Made by a program: the position numbers and the translations under genes
NCBI GenBank assembly: GCA_903772945.1
Contig: CAICTM010000269.1
Span: 18,592-82,591, forward strand
DNA from: Seminavis robusta
Taxonomy: Eukaryota > Bacillariophyta > Bacillariophyceae > Naviculales > Naviculaceae
Direction: 5' to 3'
DNA: 64,000 bases
In this document: in pieces, positions 31,414-41,752 of the stretch
How positions within the stretch are numbered: the stretch's first letter is position 1
How the letters are laid out: each line of letters starts with the position of its first letter
The notes under the pieces: generated by a model
Told to the model about the DNA's origin: nothing
What the model saw: the letters and a program-made list of their open reading frames with translations, nothing else
Database searches by the model: none

Positions 31414-32661
31414 ATGAGCAGCGATAGAATGACGAGCACCGGTAGCGTTACCGGTACCGGTACAGCAGCAATGGATGCCAGTCACCCTTTGTGGGTTTCT
31501 GACTGGAAAGAAAGCAAAGGAGAGGCAACCATCCAGAGACACTGTACCGGTATCTCTACCAGTGCCAGCAGTGTACCTGTACCGGGACACGTGGAAGGAG
31601 AAGATAAAGAAGTAGATGTAGTTTTGTACTGTTCTTGGTTCTGCCCCTTTGCTCAACGAGCATGGATCGCCGTGGAAGAACTTGGGATCAACTATGAGTA
31701 TGTGGAGTGCAATCCTTACAAAGTGGATCCAAGGGAACCAGGTGGATACACCAAGCAGTCCTTGTCTCTGCCTGACAAACAGAAACTCATGCCACAATTC
31801 ATGAAAACTTCTCCCAGAGGACTTGTACCTGCCATAACTGACGTTCAACACAACAAGGCTGACGTTTGGGAGAGTTCTGTGGTCATGGAATACCTAGATA
31901 CAACCTATGGACACAGCACCCTTTACACAAAATCACCACACATTCAGGCACTCCTTAGGATCTACGTAGATCACTGCACCGCCCGGATTCAAAAGTCTTA
32001 CTACACATTCCTCATGGAAACAAACCCACAAGCACAAACAACCGCTAAAAACGAATTCTTCCATGAATGCAGAGTGCTTGCGTGTGCCATGGCCCCAACC
32101 GGTACCGGTACCTCTGCCTCCGAGTCGTCATCCAACCTAAGCACACCTACACCTGACAAAATCCTCCAAGAGACCATGCGCGTATTGCAGAAGGATACCG
32201 GGAACAAAGGCATGCACATCCAGCGAGTCGATGTACAATCGCTCTCCCAGATATCCCAACGGGCATTCCAACAGGAAACAGGAAAAGATAACCTCATTCA
32301 ACCTGGTCCCTTTTTTCTGGGACAACACTTCTCGGCAGTAGATGTCGCGTTGGCTCCCTTTTGGCAACGCATTCTGTGGGTTGGAGCACATTACAGAGAC
32401 CTGAAATTGCCAAGTGATGCAGCCTTTGAACGACTCGACACTTGGTGGCAAGCCGTATCGCAGCGGCCCGGTGTGGCCAACACACTGGTGTGCAAGGAAC
32501 GACTGGTTTCTTCGTACCGACAGTATGCTCACAATATCGCCACATCCGATTTCGCCAAAGGAATGCAGTCTTCCTTGCGGGGAGAATCCACGACGACGAC
32601 GACGACGACGACGACGACAACAAGGCCAAGATCGAACATCCCAAAAGAGGCAACGCACTGA
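31414..32661 (+). CDS. glutathione S-transferase, omega-like
   Basis: The ATG at 31414 is the first in the frame, which is otherwise open upstream only to a TTG; this gives 415 residues in one exon. After a low-complexity lead (about 60 residues) comes a thioredoxin-fold GST-N domain: VDVVLYCSWFCPFAQRAWIA, with CPFA as the omega/tau-like active-site motif (Cys near residue 76), then PRGLVPAITDVQ (the cis-Pro loop) and WESSVVMEYLD (the glutathione gamma-glutamyl contact ES). The all-helical C-terminal domain includes FFLGQHFSAVDVALAPFWQR and DTWWQAVSQRPGV. A longer insert in the C-terminal domain, rich in Gly/Thr/Ser, makes it larger than the usual 240 residues. The tail carries a (T)11 run encoded by (ACG)n. 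The likely reaction is glutathione-dependent thiol transfer or dehydroascorbate reduction in the cytosol. Family is confident, substrate unknown. Confidence 0.88.
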   Translation: MSSDRMTSTGSVTGTGTAAMDASHPLWVSDWKESKGEATIQRHCTGISTSASSVPVPGHVEGEDKEVDVVLYCSWFCPFAQRAWIAVEELGINYEYVECNPYKVDPREPGGYTKQSLSLPDKQKLMPQFMKTSPRGLVPAITDVQHNKADVWESSVVMEYLDTTYGHSTLYTKSPHIQALLRIYVDHCTARIQKSYYTFLMETNPQAQTTAKNEFFHECRVLACAMAPTGTGTSASESSSNLSTPTPDKILQETMRVLQKDTGNKGMHIQRVDVQSLSQISQRAFQQETGKDNLIQPGPFFLGQHFSAVDVALAPFWQRILWVGAHYRDLKLPSDAAFERLDTWWQAVSQRPGVANTLVCKERLVSSYRQYAHNIATSDFAKGMQSSLRGESTTTTTTTTTTTRPRSNIPKEATH

Positions 32662-32900
32662 TTCCATTCGATTCGATTCATGTACATGTACCAATACCGG
32701 CACCAACTATTAATAAAACAGAAGGACGTATCGTATCGTATCGTATCGTAGAATGCGTTTATTTACGTACATGTACAATATTAGAAGAACAAAGCAGGTC
32801 GTGATGAAAGGCTGAGAGCGCAAGAAGCCAAATAGCTAGTTGGGTGAAAAAGGAGAGGCATTGATGGCATAGCTCCTGGTACTGTACCGGTACTAGTAGC

Positions 32901-33941
32901 TCATAGGTGATGTTTGAATCTCTTGAAAGATGGGGCCGTCGTGGATGTATCCGCTGGAGCATCTAGCAATCTTCCTGTAGCGTCCGAAACTGTACCGGCC
33001 TCTCTGGTAGCACCCCTCTTTCCCAGTATGGTACATGTATCAATGTGACCCTGTTCGGGAGTGTTTGCCCTACCGATACCGCCCAATGCGACGGGAAGAG
33101 GCGAAGACAAGACAAAAGGCACAGTGGTGGTCATGTGTGTGCTTGCGCCCAGCGTGCCCCTCAACAAGGCAAGCTCCTGATGCTGAAGCCACTGTAGGTG
33201 ACGCTGTCTGTTATGCTGAGCTGAAAGTGCCAAAGAAACCGCAGCGACAGAGGAGGGAATCAAAGTCTGTGAAGATGACTGATTGGCAGTCTCTCCTAGA
33301 GCCATAGAAGCCAGTGCAATGTCAGCCTTCAATTTTGCAATCCTGGCTTCACGAGAGACGCATGCAGAAAGGGGCATGATTGAGGTTCCTGGAAGAGCTT
33401 GAAGTCCCAGAGGAAACTTGTGGCTTTGGGCCATGCTTGTACTGGTACTACTACTACTAGTGCTTCCACTTGTATTGACAGTGGCAGTGGCAGTGGTACC
33501 ACTTGCAGATGTGGGCTTTCTAGAAGCCTCAACCATTTGCAGAACCTTGAGGCTTTCCTTGTACTTTCGCTCCATTTCTCTGAGTTTTGCACGTTTGGCA
33601 GCGACTTGCTCTGGAGTAAGAGCGGAAGTCTTTCGCTTGTAGAGTTGCTTGCCATTGTAGAGCGTCCCTTCAAACTTCTTGCTGATCCGCTTGGGACTGC
33701 AATTCAACGCCTTGGAGAGAAAACGACGTAAACTGATATTTTCCTCGATACTCAAAGATCCCGCTTCAAACTCTTTGATCAATTCCTTGACATACTCCGA
33801 CTCTTCGTGCGTCCATTTTCCACTGTGGAGCTCACCAACATCAGATGCTCCTACAACTCCAACACGCATGCTACGAGTACCCATACCCATGCTAAGGCTC
33901 GTCGTACTAGCACTACCGGGATTCCTCAAAGAAAAACTCAT
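32901..33941 (-). CDS. SANT/Myb-like diatom protein
   Basis: The frame opens at a GTG; the first ATG is at 33941 (MSFSLRNPGS), giving 346 residues in one exon. The core at about residues 35-105 reads GELHSGKWTHEESEYVKELI, then a conserved SLRRFLSKALNCSPKRISKK and FEGTLYNGKQLYKRK. The W...E...Y...L...F pattern with a basic third helix is a SANT/Myb-like layout; I recall this domain as common in diatoms and oomycetes, with function unknown. A coiled-coil stretch follows (QVAAKRAKLREMERKYKESL). The C-terminal half is Ala/Ser/Thr rich with a helical ARIAKLKADIALASMAL box. Basic residues and layout suggest a nuclear DNA- or chromatin-binding role, by inference. A broken second copy lies at 40479-41659. 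Confidence 0.75.
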   Translation of the reverse strand: MSFSLRNPGSASTTSLSMGMGTRSMRVGVVGASDVGELHSGKWTHEESEYVKELIKEFEAGSLSIEENISLRRFLSKALNCSPKRISKKFEGTLYNGKQLYKRKTSALTPEQVAAKRAKLREMERKYKESLKVLQMVEASRKPTSASGTTATATVNTSGSTSSSSTSTSMAQSHKFPLGLQALPGTSIMPLSACVSREARIAKLKADIALASMALGETANQSSSQTLIPSSVAAVSLALSAQHNRQRHLQWLQHQELALLRGTLGASTHMTTTVPFVLSSPLPVALGGIGRANTPEQGHIDTCTILGKRGATREAGTVSDATGRLLDAPADTSTTAPSFKRFKHHL

Positions 33942-35575
33942 ACTAGCTACCGGTAGTCTAGTAGTCACACAATACTACTAGTAATACGGTACCAAGCTCT
34001 GGAAAACTAACCAACTCACTGCTACCGGTACCGGTAACACTCTAGCTAGCTACTAGTAGCTTGCAATTGCTTGGTTTTGTTTTGTTTTGTTTTGTTTTGT
34101 TTTGGTTGGGTTGTTGAAAAATTATATGGTTAGCCCAGCCTGTGAGATCGACTGGTGTGGAAGTGCCAGCTTGCACAGTTACACTCGATCTGGCCACCAT
34201 GCACACTACTACTAGTAGTAGTATGCATATTTCAACAGTTTTAGCTAGCTAGATCTAGTCTAGCTAGTTAAAGCGACGGCGAACTACAGTACACTGAACG
34301 CTGAACTTCCGCACCATCCAAATGGCACGCTGTGGCCTCCGTAGCTCCGTAGGTTTTCTACATCGAAATAGCTACCATAGACTCGGATGGACACCGGACT
34401 GAAGAGCTACTGAAGACACCAGAAGAATAAGTAAGTCCCTTCCAAGCAGTAGCTTCCAAGTTCTTTTCATCACTGTGCACTTTCTCTACTCTTCTATTTC
34501 GCGCATGGATGCTGTGTTGACCGAACTGTACAACGATACAACCATGCGAAGGCTATGAGTTGAACCTCCACAGCTTTCTTTTCCAGTGAAGGGTCCACCA
34601 AAAGACGACTTAATCATGAGATATTGCTCCCTTGGAGTTCACTTAACAATTGTTTCACTGGTATTAATGAAAATAGCACTCGGTGAGCTCTCGGTGAAAG
34701 GCCCATCGAGTGCGTATGCAAACAATGTCATACTCGTACAAACAACTTATTACTCAATTCCTTCCCCTTCCAAGGCAGGTTCCTTTGTGACATTCGAAAA
34801 GAAGCAAAACAAGACTTGCCGGCTCAATTGAATGTTCTGCGTACACTTCTCACTTCTCTTTTTGAAACCAAAAACCTCAACCAAAAGCCACGTCTTTCAG
34901 TCTAAGTGCCAAAGTCATTCTCCCCAACTAAAGAAACTGCGCAGCTTCCCTTCTTTTCTATGAACTTTATTTCTTGGTTCTTTTCCTGCACCAATCACAT
35001 CCTGCAACACTCACCCAACCTAATCACCTCACACAAGAGACACTAAAAGATCAAAAGATCTCTTCCATCCGGTCCACAGACATTTTGGATTCACCACTGG
35101 TTCTGGGTTCTGGCTCCCCCGAATTCCAATTATCTCTACCTACTCTGACTACTGTACAGAGTACAGAGAGTAGTCTAGTACAGTACCGGTAGCGAGCAAG
35201 CTGTGGGGGAGTACCAGGTACCATACCCAAGACTAAAATGTACCGGTACCGGAATCGAATCGACTTTTTGAACCGAATCGAATCAATCGTACCGGTACTG
35301 GGAGTGGTAGCAATGCTACTCGCGGCACAAGACGCACAAACATTGTCGCCATCTTGAAGGCAGAGAACCCTACCGTAAACACTTCTCCGCTGCCCGCTCT
35401 AGCTACTGGTAGCTCTACTAGCTAGCTGGCTGCGCTAGCTAGCTAGTAGCTAACCGGACTGAACTATAGATCAACGGTCTATGGTATCGTACAAACCAGG
35501 CCCAACATTCAAGGACAACGTCGGGTAGGAGCTCAAGGAGAACCAATGCGCGACCGGCCGCTAACACTGGCAGCT
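33942..35575. other. 1.6-kb intergenic region without a supported gene
   Basis: Contains a (TTTTG)n pentanucleotide run at 34074-34103, ACCGGTACCGGTA at 34023-34035, an ACTAGTAGTAGTATGC stretch at 34208, and CTAGCTAG words. A 71-codon frame with a hydrophobic start (ATG at 34616) was noted but not supported. Confidence 0.4.
34074..34103. repeat. (TTTTG)n microsatellite
   Basis: About six consecutive TTTTG units, followed by GGTTGGGTTG. Confidence 0.85.
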
Positions 35576-35949
35576 GGAGGGCCTCCGGTGACTACCTGAT
35601 GACGTCACGGCTTAACCCAAAAGTTGGTGAGTCGCGAGGAGTCGCGAGAAGTCGCGAATAGTCGTTTTGCACAGTCGCGCGACTCCACGCGGATGCCACA
35701 ACGACTATTCGCGACTTCTCGCGACTCCACGCGACTCCTCGCGACTGCTCTTTGTTTTAGCTGGTTTAAGCTAGACAAAGTATCGCGACTCCACGCGACT
35801 CCACGCGACTCCACGCGACTGTTAACGCGACTGTGCGCATCTGCACGCGACTGAGCAGTCGCGCGACTGCATGCGACTTTAATGTGGAAGCAGGCCAGTC
35901 GTGTTATTTGGCATCGGATCGCCAAAAGTCCACACACCGGAGGCCCTCC
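35576..35949. mobile_element. 374-bp inverted-repeat element with GTCGCG array
   Basis: Ends are the perfect 15-bp inverted pair GGAGGGCCTCCGGTG (35576-35590) and its complement (35935-35949). The interior is an array of GAGTCGCGA / TCGCGACTC words in both orientations (about 35628-35880) that could fold back on itself. The flanks TGGCAGCT and TGGCACCA agree at six of eight positions, which would be a decayed 8-bp target duplication of hAT type. No coding sequence. Confidence 0.7.
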
Positions 35950-36717
35950 TGGCACCAGTGCGGTGAACGAATGCTGTTGGCTTCCTCAAGTGCTAGCTAG
36001 TACGCACGGTAGACATGTATGTGTGTGTGTGTGTGTGTGTGTGTACATGTATGTATGGAGGTTGTCTCTCTAGCTCTTTTAGGCAACCGGTACCAGTACT
36101 AGTACTGCACAGTAGATCTACCAAATGCGCTATCATAGCATAGTACGGTTTCTTCTGCTGTGGAACCATGACTGAATGTCCACCGTTTGTGCTAAAGAAC
36201 CCCTACCCCTACCATCCCTCCTTCACAAGCTGCAAACAACCTTTACGACACAACGCAGCCTGAAGGAATTGGACTGATTCTTAAAAAAAACACATTCTTC
36301 TACAAAAGACAGCTCAGTGGTTGGTGCTCCCGACTCCCGACTCCCGATCGCTCCTACAACCAAAGGACTGTGACGAGAGACCACCTTTGAGGCAGGGCTG
36401 TGACCACTGAGAACGACATGCTTTTATCAAAAGAACTTGCAAGTGTATGATGAGGCTGGTTTGTGGCCAGCAATAGGAGCCGGACTGAAAGAGACCACCT
36501 TTTTTGGAAGGACTGGGACTGAGAGCGACCACTGAGCGATATGGCTGTGCGCAGGGAGGAGCTGAGCTGCACTTGACACCTTGATTAGTCTAGGAGGACT
36601 GAGCAACATTGCTAAAGAAAGTTGTATGTTAGCTAGCTTGCTTCCTCCTCCAGGTAAGATCTAATACAATGACTGCATCGGGTGAGGAGGACTGAGAGGA
36701 ATAAGAGGACCCGTTCT
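35950..36717. other. intergenic region with a TG microsatellite
   Basis: A (TG)12-13 run at about 36018-36043 is followed by TACATGTATGTATG. From 36355 to 36545 two loosely similar copies of a GAGACCACCTTT...GACCACTGAG segment occur. No gene seen. Confidence 0.5.
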
Positions 36718-37069
36718 GGACCGTCCGACGTTTTTCGCTCAGGCTTTAAAACTCGACACGACTGACCCCAGTACAATTAAGGGCTTGTTTTTTAAGGGCT
36801 TGTTTAGGGGCTTGTTGAAGCTTTAGGGGTTTGTTTTAAGGGCTTGTTTATTTAGAGGCTTGTTTGCTCCTGATAATGGCTTGTTCTATGGAGTTTACAC
36901 GAAGGCTTAAGGGTTTGTTGTGAGAACTTAAGGGCTTGTTTTTAAGGGTTTGTTTTTTAAGGGCTTGTTTAAGGGCTTGTTTAAGATTTAAGGGCTTGTT
37001 TAAGGGCTTGTTTCCAGTCGTGGCAATTTGAAGTTTTTTAAATCCTGAGTGAAAAACGTTGGACGGTCC
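36718..37069. mobile_element. 352-bp MITE-like element filled with AAGGGCTTGTTT repeats
   Basis: Terminal inverted repeats of about 34 bp, starting GGACCGTCC(G/A)ACGTTTTTC, at 36718-36751 and 37035-37069, with about three mismatches. The interior, 36778-37015, is a degenerate tandem array of about fourteen TTAAGGGCTTGTTT-like units. No reading frame. Confidence 0.75.
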
Positions 37070-37374
37070 TGGAGAACTCCAAGCGGTACGTTATTATGGC
37101 TCAAGAGCTGGCTCAAGGCTCAAGCTAGCTCGCTTCACTAACCTTTACACACACTACTCAATACGCAAGGCTCTTGAGCGACCGTCCACAAGCCACAAGC
37201 CCACAAAAATTTCATGAAAACACACAGCAGTCTACTAGCTAGTTTTGCTAGTACCGGTTCGGTTCTCCCCCAAGCTCCCGCACGTTTCGTCTCCACTCAA
37301 ACACACTTACTTTTTAAAAATAAGGGGGGGATTAGAGTAGGGAAATTATCTACGGAAGCCAGCCAGGGCCAGGC
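37070..37374. other. intergenic DNA between repeats
   Basis: No gene or clear repeat; contains a GGCTCAAGAGC-type short repeat near 37098-37126. Confidence 0.3.
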
Positions 37375-38220
37375 TTAAGCAAAGAACAGTCGGAATTCAG
37401 GACTAGGTTCTGTGGGATCAGGGGCAAGAAAGTGAGGACCAGTACGGGGGCCAAATGGTTTGGCTTTGCGAGATCCACGGAGACATGGACATAAATGGTA
37501 GCTTTCACAAGGGCAATTGAGATACGGGTCTGCATGAAAAACATCATTTGAGAGTAGGAAAACTGAGTTTTGGAGGCAGTAGCAGAAGCAAGCCGTTGTA
37601 AAAGAATCTTGGCTTGGGGGGAAGCATGCCATCCACAAAAAACAAAGGGATGGAAGGAAGCCGATTGAGTCGCACGCTGCTTTATATTTGGAAATTTTGT
37701 CGCGTTCTTGTTTGGTTAACACTTTGACGGGATCTTTGTTTCGGTAAGAGGCACAGTCCAAATCATGACACGTACGTCAATAATAGCGTATACCACGTTC
37801 GAACAAGCGCGAATGGAAAGATCACCACGTAAGAGCTCGGGGGCTGGAGGGATTGAGAGGGGGGAGAGGGAGGTAAGGTGGAAATTGGGTGCCGGCAGGG
37901 ATGTAGGGCGGGAACAGATTGAAGGGGTGGTTCTGATTTGACGCTAGAGGAACCAAAGATTCACACGCAATAGAACCAGTTCATGCGGATTTCATTATGG
38001 CGACGGATGATTAAGCCGCCATGTTTGCAATCCAAAGCATGTGGAACGCTGAAGGGACCAGTACAGCCATCACAGAGAGCTGGAAGAGCTGGGGGGACCG
38101 AACCGGAAAAAAAGAGCATCGCGCCATTCTTGAGCAGGGAGGTGAGTGCATTTGGCAATATCGGGCATGACCGCAAGCCATGGGCCAGTGCAACGACTGC
38201 GATTGAGGCGTGACTGCTCA
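37375..38220 (-). pseudogene. decayed non-LTR-type reverse transcriptase C-terminal region
   Basis: On the minus strand, 38176-37961 reads LCDGCTGPFSVPHALDCKHG then GLIIRRHNEIR, a Cys/His signature that I recognise from the C-terminal region of algal non-LTR reverse transcriptases. Just upstream, one frame over, PAQEWRDALFFRFG is the expected preceding block. Downstream, after stops, 37761-37375 contains YRNKDPVKVLTKQERDKISK and KYKAACDSIGFLPS, and further on CPCLRGSRK, which fit the blocks that normally follow. At least three frame changes or stops separate these blocks, and the catalytic reverse-transcriptase part is absent. It is a 5'-truncated, mutated retrotransposon end, in the same repeat-rich interval as the inverted-repeat elements. 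Confidence 0.65.
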
Positions 38221-38260
38221 GCCGGAGTGAGAGTGGCTTGTCCTGTCCACGAAGACAGAG

Positions 38261-39912
38261 GACCGATTAGTCATGTTTACTATAGAAAATACAGTACTAT
38301 ACTACCCCTGTACCGTGTGGTACAGATCCTACACGGCTACGACACACATACCACACGCTCCGTATGTAGCGTGTGGTAGGCGATTCTACACGCCTACCAA
38401 AGGCTACATACGGAGCGTGTGGTACAAAGCCTACACGAAAACGACTGACGTCAGTCGAATCCAATGAGTAACACGACTGACGTCAGTCGAATCCAATGAG
38501 TCAAATCGCGCGCGCGATTCGATTTGAATCAAGGCAAGGCAGAACACCTATTTTTAAGATATCGCATATTTTCTTCTCACCCTTGTTTTAAGATACTTCG
38601 AAAGGGTACTTCCGTACCTACATGTATTTGTACATAATCCCCTCTGGAGCCCATTTGACTGGTGACTTTTACGGGTACCACAACTCAAAACATGTGCAAC
38701 TAGATGCTCTTGCCCAGACTAGCTTAACCCTCCTCCTTCTCCCCTCTGGAGCCCCTTCAACTAATCACTTTTACGGGTACCACAACTCAAAACATGTGCA
38801 ACTAGATGCTCTTGCCCAGACTAGCTTTAACCCTCCTCCTTCTCCCCTCTGGAGCCCTTCAACAATCACTTTTACGGGTACCACAACTCACAAACATGTG
38901 CAACTAGATCTCTTGCAGACTAGCTTAACCCTCCTCCTTCTCCCTCTGGAGCCCCTTCAACTAATCACTTGCACGCTACAGAGGTAGTATAGTACTGTAT
39001 TTGCTATAGTAAACATGACTAATCGGTCCGACAGCTTCGTGGAAGGGTACCCGTAAAAGTGATTAGTTGAAGGGGCTCCAGAGGGGAGAAGGATGAGGGT
39101 TAAGCTAGTCTGGACAAAGGCATCTAGTTGCACATGTTTTGAGTTGCGGTACCCGTAAAAGTCACCAGTCAAATGCGCTCCAGAGGGGATTATGTAGATA
39201 CGGTACGTACCCTTTCAAAGTATCTTAAAACAAGGGTTGGAATGAAACGTGCGTTATCTTAAAAATGGGTGTGCCGCATCGACTGACGTCGGGCGCAGTG
39301 CGCGCACCTCTACGTGCAAACGTGTAGAGAGCTACATACGTAGTGCACGTAGGCTTTCTACACGGCTGTAGAAAGCCTACGTGCAATAGGTATGTAGTGT
39401 GCACGTAGGCTTTCTACACGGCTGTAGGATTTGTACTTGCACGCTACAGAGGTAGTATAGTACTGTATTTGCTATAGTAAACATGACTAATCGGTCCGAC
39501 AGCTTCGTGGAAGGGTACCCGTAAAAGTGATTAGTTGAAGGGGCTCCAGAGGGGAGAAGGAGGAGCGTTAAGCTAGTCTGGGCAAGAGCATCTAGTTGCA
39601 CATGTTTTGAGTTGTGGTACCCGTAAAAGTCACCAGTCAAATGCACTCCAGAGGGGATTATGTATGTTCAAGTAGGTACGGTATGTACCCTTTCGAAATA
39701 GCTTAAAACAAGGGTTGGAGGCAAAATTGCGTTATCTTAAAATTGGGTGTGTCGCTAAGCTGTGCGCGCCAGTCGCACGGCACTTCTACGGCACATCCAA
39801 CTGCACGCTACGTATGTACCGTGCTGTAGCCGTGCGCTAGTCGTGTAGGATTTGTACCGCACGCTACAGAGGTAGTATAGTACTGTATTTGCTATAGTAA
39901 ACATGACTAATA
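38261..39912. mobile_element. foldback repeat complex with one left and three right 53-bp termini
   Basis: A 53-bp terminus at 38261-38313 (GACCGATTAGTCATGTTTAC onward) has near-exact inverted copies at 38976-39028, 39444-39496 and 39864-39912. The first pair encloses a 768-bp element (38261-39028). Two direct units follow: 39029-39496 (468 bp) and 39497-39912 (about 416 bp). Each unit is an inverted version of part of the first, sharing GGGTACCCGTAAAAGT, GGGGCTCCAGAGGGGAGAAG and CTAGTTGCACATGTTTTGAG. In the first element the segment from CCCTCTGGAGCCC to CTTAACCCTCCTCCTTC is itself tandemly repeated about 3.5 times (38640-38970). Open frames here simply read through the repeats. The whole can form large stem-loops. 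Confidence 0.75.
38441..38500. repeat. duplicated CRE-like palindrome CGACTGACGTCAGTCG
   Basis: A 28-bp direct repeat at 38441-38468 and 38473-38500, each holding the 16-bp palindrome CGACTGACGTCAGTCG with a TGACGTCA core, followed by GCGCGCGCG. It sits inside the foldback complex. Confidence 0.7.
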
Positions 39913-40478
39913 GGTGGTGAGCCCAGGGTCTCGAAAGCCGCTTGGTAGGCATCGTGATGAAAAATTAATTTTTAAAAAATCCAGATAGCTCACATTCCGC
40001 AAGCGAGAAAATCCTGTACTTGCTTCGTCAACCCGGTAATAGCTTCGAAAAGAAGCTACTCCTGTACGCTCACTCGCTTCATCATTGCTTTGTTCCGGAG
40101 GGTCTTTGGTAGTGTCCGCTGCCCTTAGCTAAGATATTTGTTTTAATGGAAGTCATCTCACCACCACTAATTATTCATGATCTAGGTAGCAAGCAAGGTA
40201 GCTGCTACTGTAGCTGGAGCCACCAGATATCTTTTCTCCAGCCCACAGTTTTCCAGGTGTTCAAATAAACATTAGATTTTGTGAAGCTCCTCCTAAGGAA
40301 TCCACAACTTCTGTTGCTCCTGGAAGCAAGCAACATACAATTTAAAATACATTTGCGTGGTGGTGTTCAAGGATCTCCTCCCCCCTACCCAGCCTCTTCA
40401 CGAGCTGATTTTGTGTACTAGCTAGTTCCACTCCACATCCTAGCTAGTAATACTGGTAGTACATCTGCAAGTGCAGGG
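39913..40478. other. intergenic region without a recognisable gene
   Basis: No coding sequence or repeat boundary found. Contains AATTAATTTTTAAAAAAT near 39963 and CTAGCTAG words just before the SANT-like pseudogene. Confidence 0.35.
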
Positions 40479-41659
40479 ATGATGGCTTCAACCAACTCTA
40501 GCATTCGTCGTGGGCCCCATGGTTCGGCTGTACCGGTATCAGAGCTGCACAGCGGAAAGTGGACCATGGAAGAAAAAAACTATGCAGATACATTGGTCAA
40601 AGAGTTCCAAGCAGGAACACTCTCTATCAAGGAAGGAGTCAGCCTTCGTCGCTTCCTTTCACAACCGTTGAACTGTTCTTGCAAGTGTCTCAAGAAGAAG
40701 TCAAGAGTCGGAAAGAAAGTCTTCAAGAACTAGAGCATCAGTACAAGGAGAGCCTGAAGGTTCTCAAGATGGTGGAAGAATCCAGACAGGTTCCTTCGGG
40801 TACAATGACAGGTCTTCTTGGGTCCGACAAGGCTTCTACTGCTTATCCTCACCGTGTCAATCATACCTACCATGCTTCTTTCCGGACTCCACCACCAGCT
40901 TTGCCTGAGCTCGATCTGACGTGGGGAAGCAACCTTTTTCCAGAACCACCCCTCGCGCTACGCCATCAGCATACCATCATCACGTCTGGTCACGACCCTG
41001 ATGAAATCTCCGCTCGAAGAATGAGATTGGCTCACTTGAAAGCGCAAGTCTTGTTGGGCACTAGCTAGTGCTCGAACTCCCGTTGATGCTGACCGGACTC
41101 AATGGCCACGCTTTCAGTTGCAGGCCTTCCAGAGTGTCGAGGCCAACACAGGAAGCATCCCCGTGACTGCTGCAGCAGTGAATGGTTCTCTGGTTGCGGG
41201 ACGGAACCCTTGGGCCCTAGCGCACATTGGCAACAGCTCCGCGACGACTCCGATTTCAAACGGGCCAACCGTTGTCATGTCCCCCGCCATACCGATACCG
41301 GTACCGGGTCCGTCACCAGACTTGTTCGCGGGGCTTATTTGGGCGCCGCAAGTCGTCAGCATAGCGCAATGATCCACGAGATGCAGGGCAAGGCTGCGAT
41401 CCTCCCTGTCACTCTGGCAACTTTACACCCCACGGCATCTGGTGGTTCCACATCTTGTCCCGTTCCAAAGATGAAGCCTCCACAAAAAGCAGAGCAGAAT
41501 GCTTTGATCATTGAAGCGTTGAGGAGTCGTGAAGCCACTGGTAGAGGTGCCGACAACGGCAGCAAACGAAAATGGCCGTGCAGCAGCTTGGTCGATGGGC
41601 TCCGGGACAGCAGACCAACCGCGCCGTTCCAGAAATATTCGGGCTTACGTGACTATTAG
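40479..41659 (+). pseudogene. broken paralogue of the SANT-like gene at 32901-33941
   Basis: An ATG at 40479 starts a frame reading SELHSGKWTMEEKNYADTLV and SLRRFLSQPLNCS, clearly related to the intact copy. Directly after LNCS about 28 residues (the PKRISKKFEG...YKRK block) are missing and the frame is lost; a stop follows at 40733. The next block, EEVKSRKESLQELEHQYKES, resumes in another frame and ends in a stop at 41068 just after RLAHLKAQVLL. The continuation, ALASARTPVDADRTQWPRFQ, is one frame on and runs to a stop at 41372, and a further segment (MIHEMQGKAAILPV to FQKYSGLRDY) reads in yet another frame to 41659. At least three disabling changes make this a pseudogene; no intron model repairs them. 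Sequence identity between the copies is moderate, so the duplication is not recent. Confidence 0.75.
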
Positions 41660-41752
41660 AATTCACACCTAGCAGCATAAGGACACATGTCGTATAAGAT
41701 GCACATGTTATTCGTTTTCTAGTTTGCTAGGCGAATCAGAGGACCGCACTAG

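Noticed and set aside
34616-34831. 71-codon frame with a hydrophobic, signal-like start
   Set aside because: Too short, no homologous motif, and no support beyond chance hydrophobicity.
35605-35955. 116-codon frame rich in SRVESREVA-type repeats
   Set aside because: A by-product of the GTCGCGA array in the 374-bp element; similar frames appear on both strands.
38281-38420. Regularly spaced near-repeats that could suggest a CRISPR-like array
   Set aside because: They are inverted repeats of variable spacing within a transposon-like foldback complex; this is also a eukaryotic genome.
38622-38987. 121-codon open frame with two HNSKHVQLDALAQTS-type protein repeats
   Set aside because: It is only the translation of the tandem DNA repeat in the foldback complex; the same words appear on the other strand in the inverted units, with no start context or domain.
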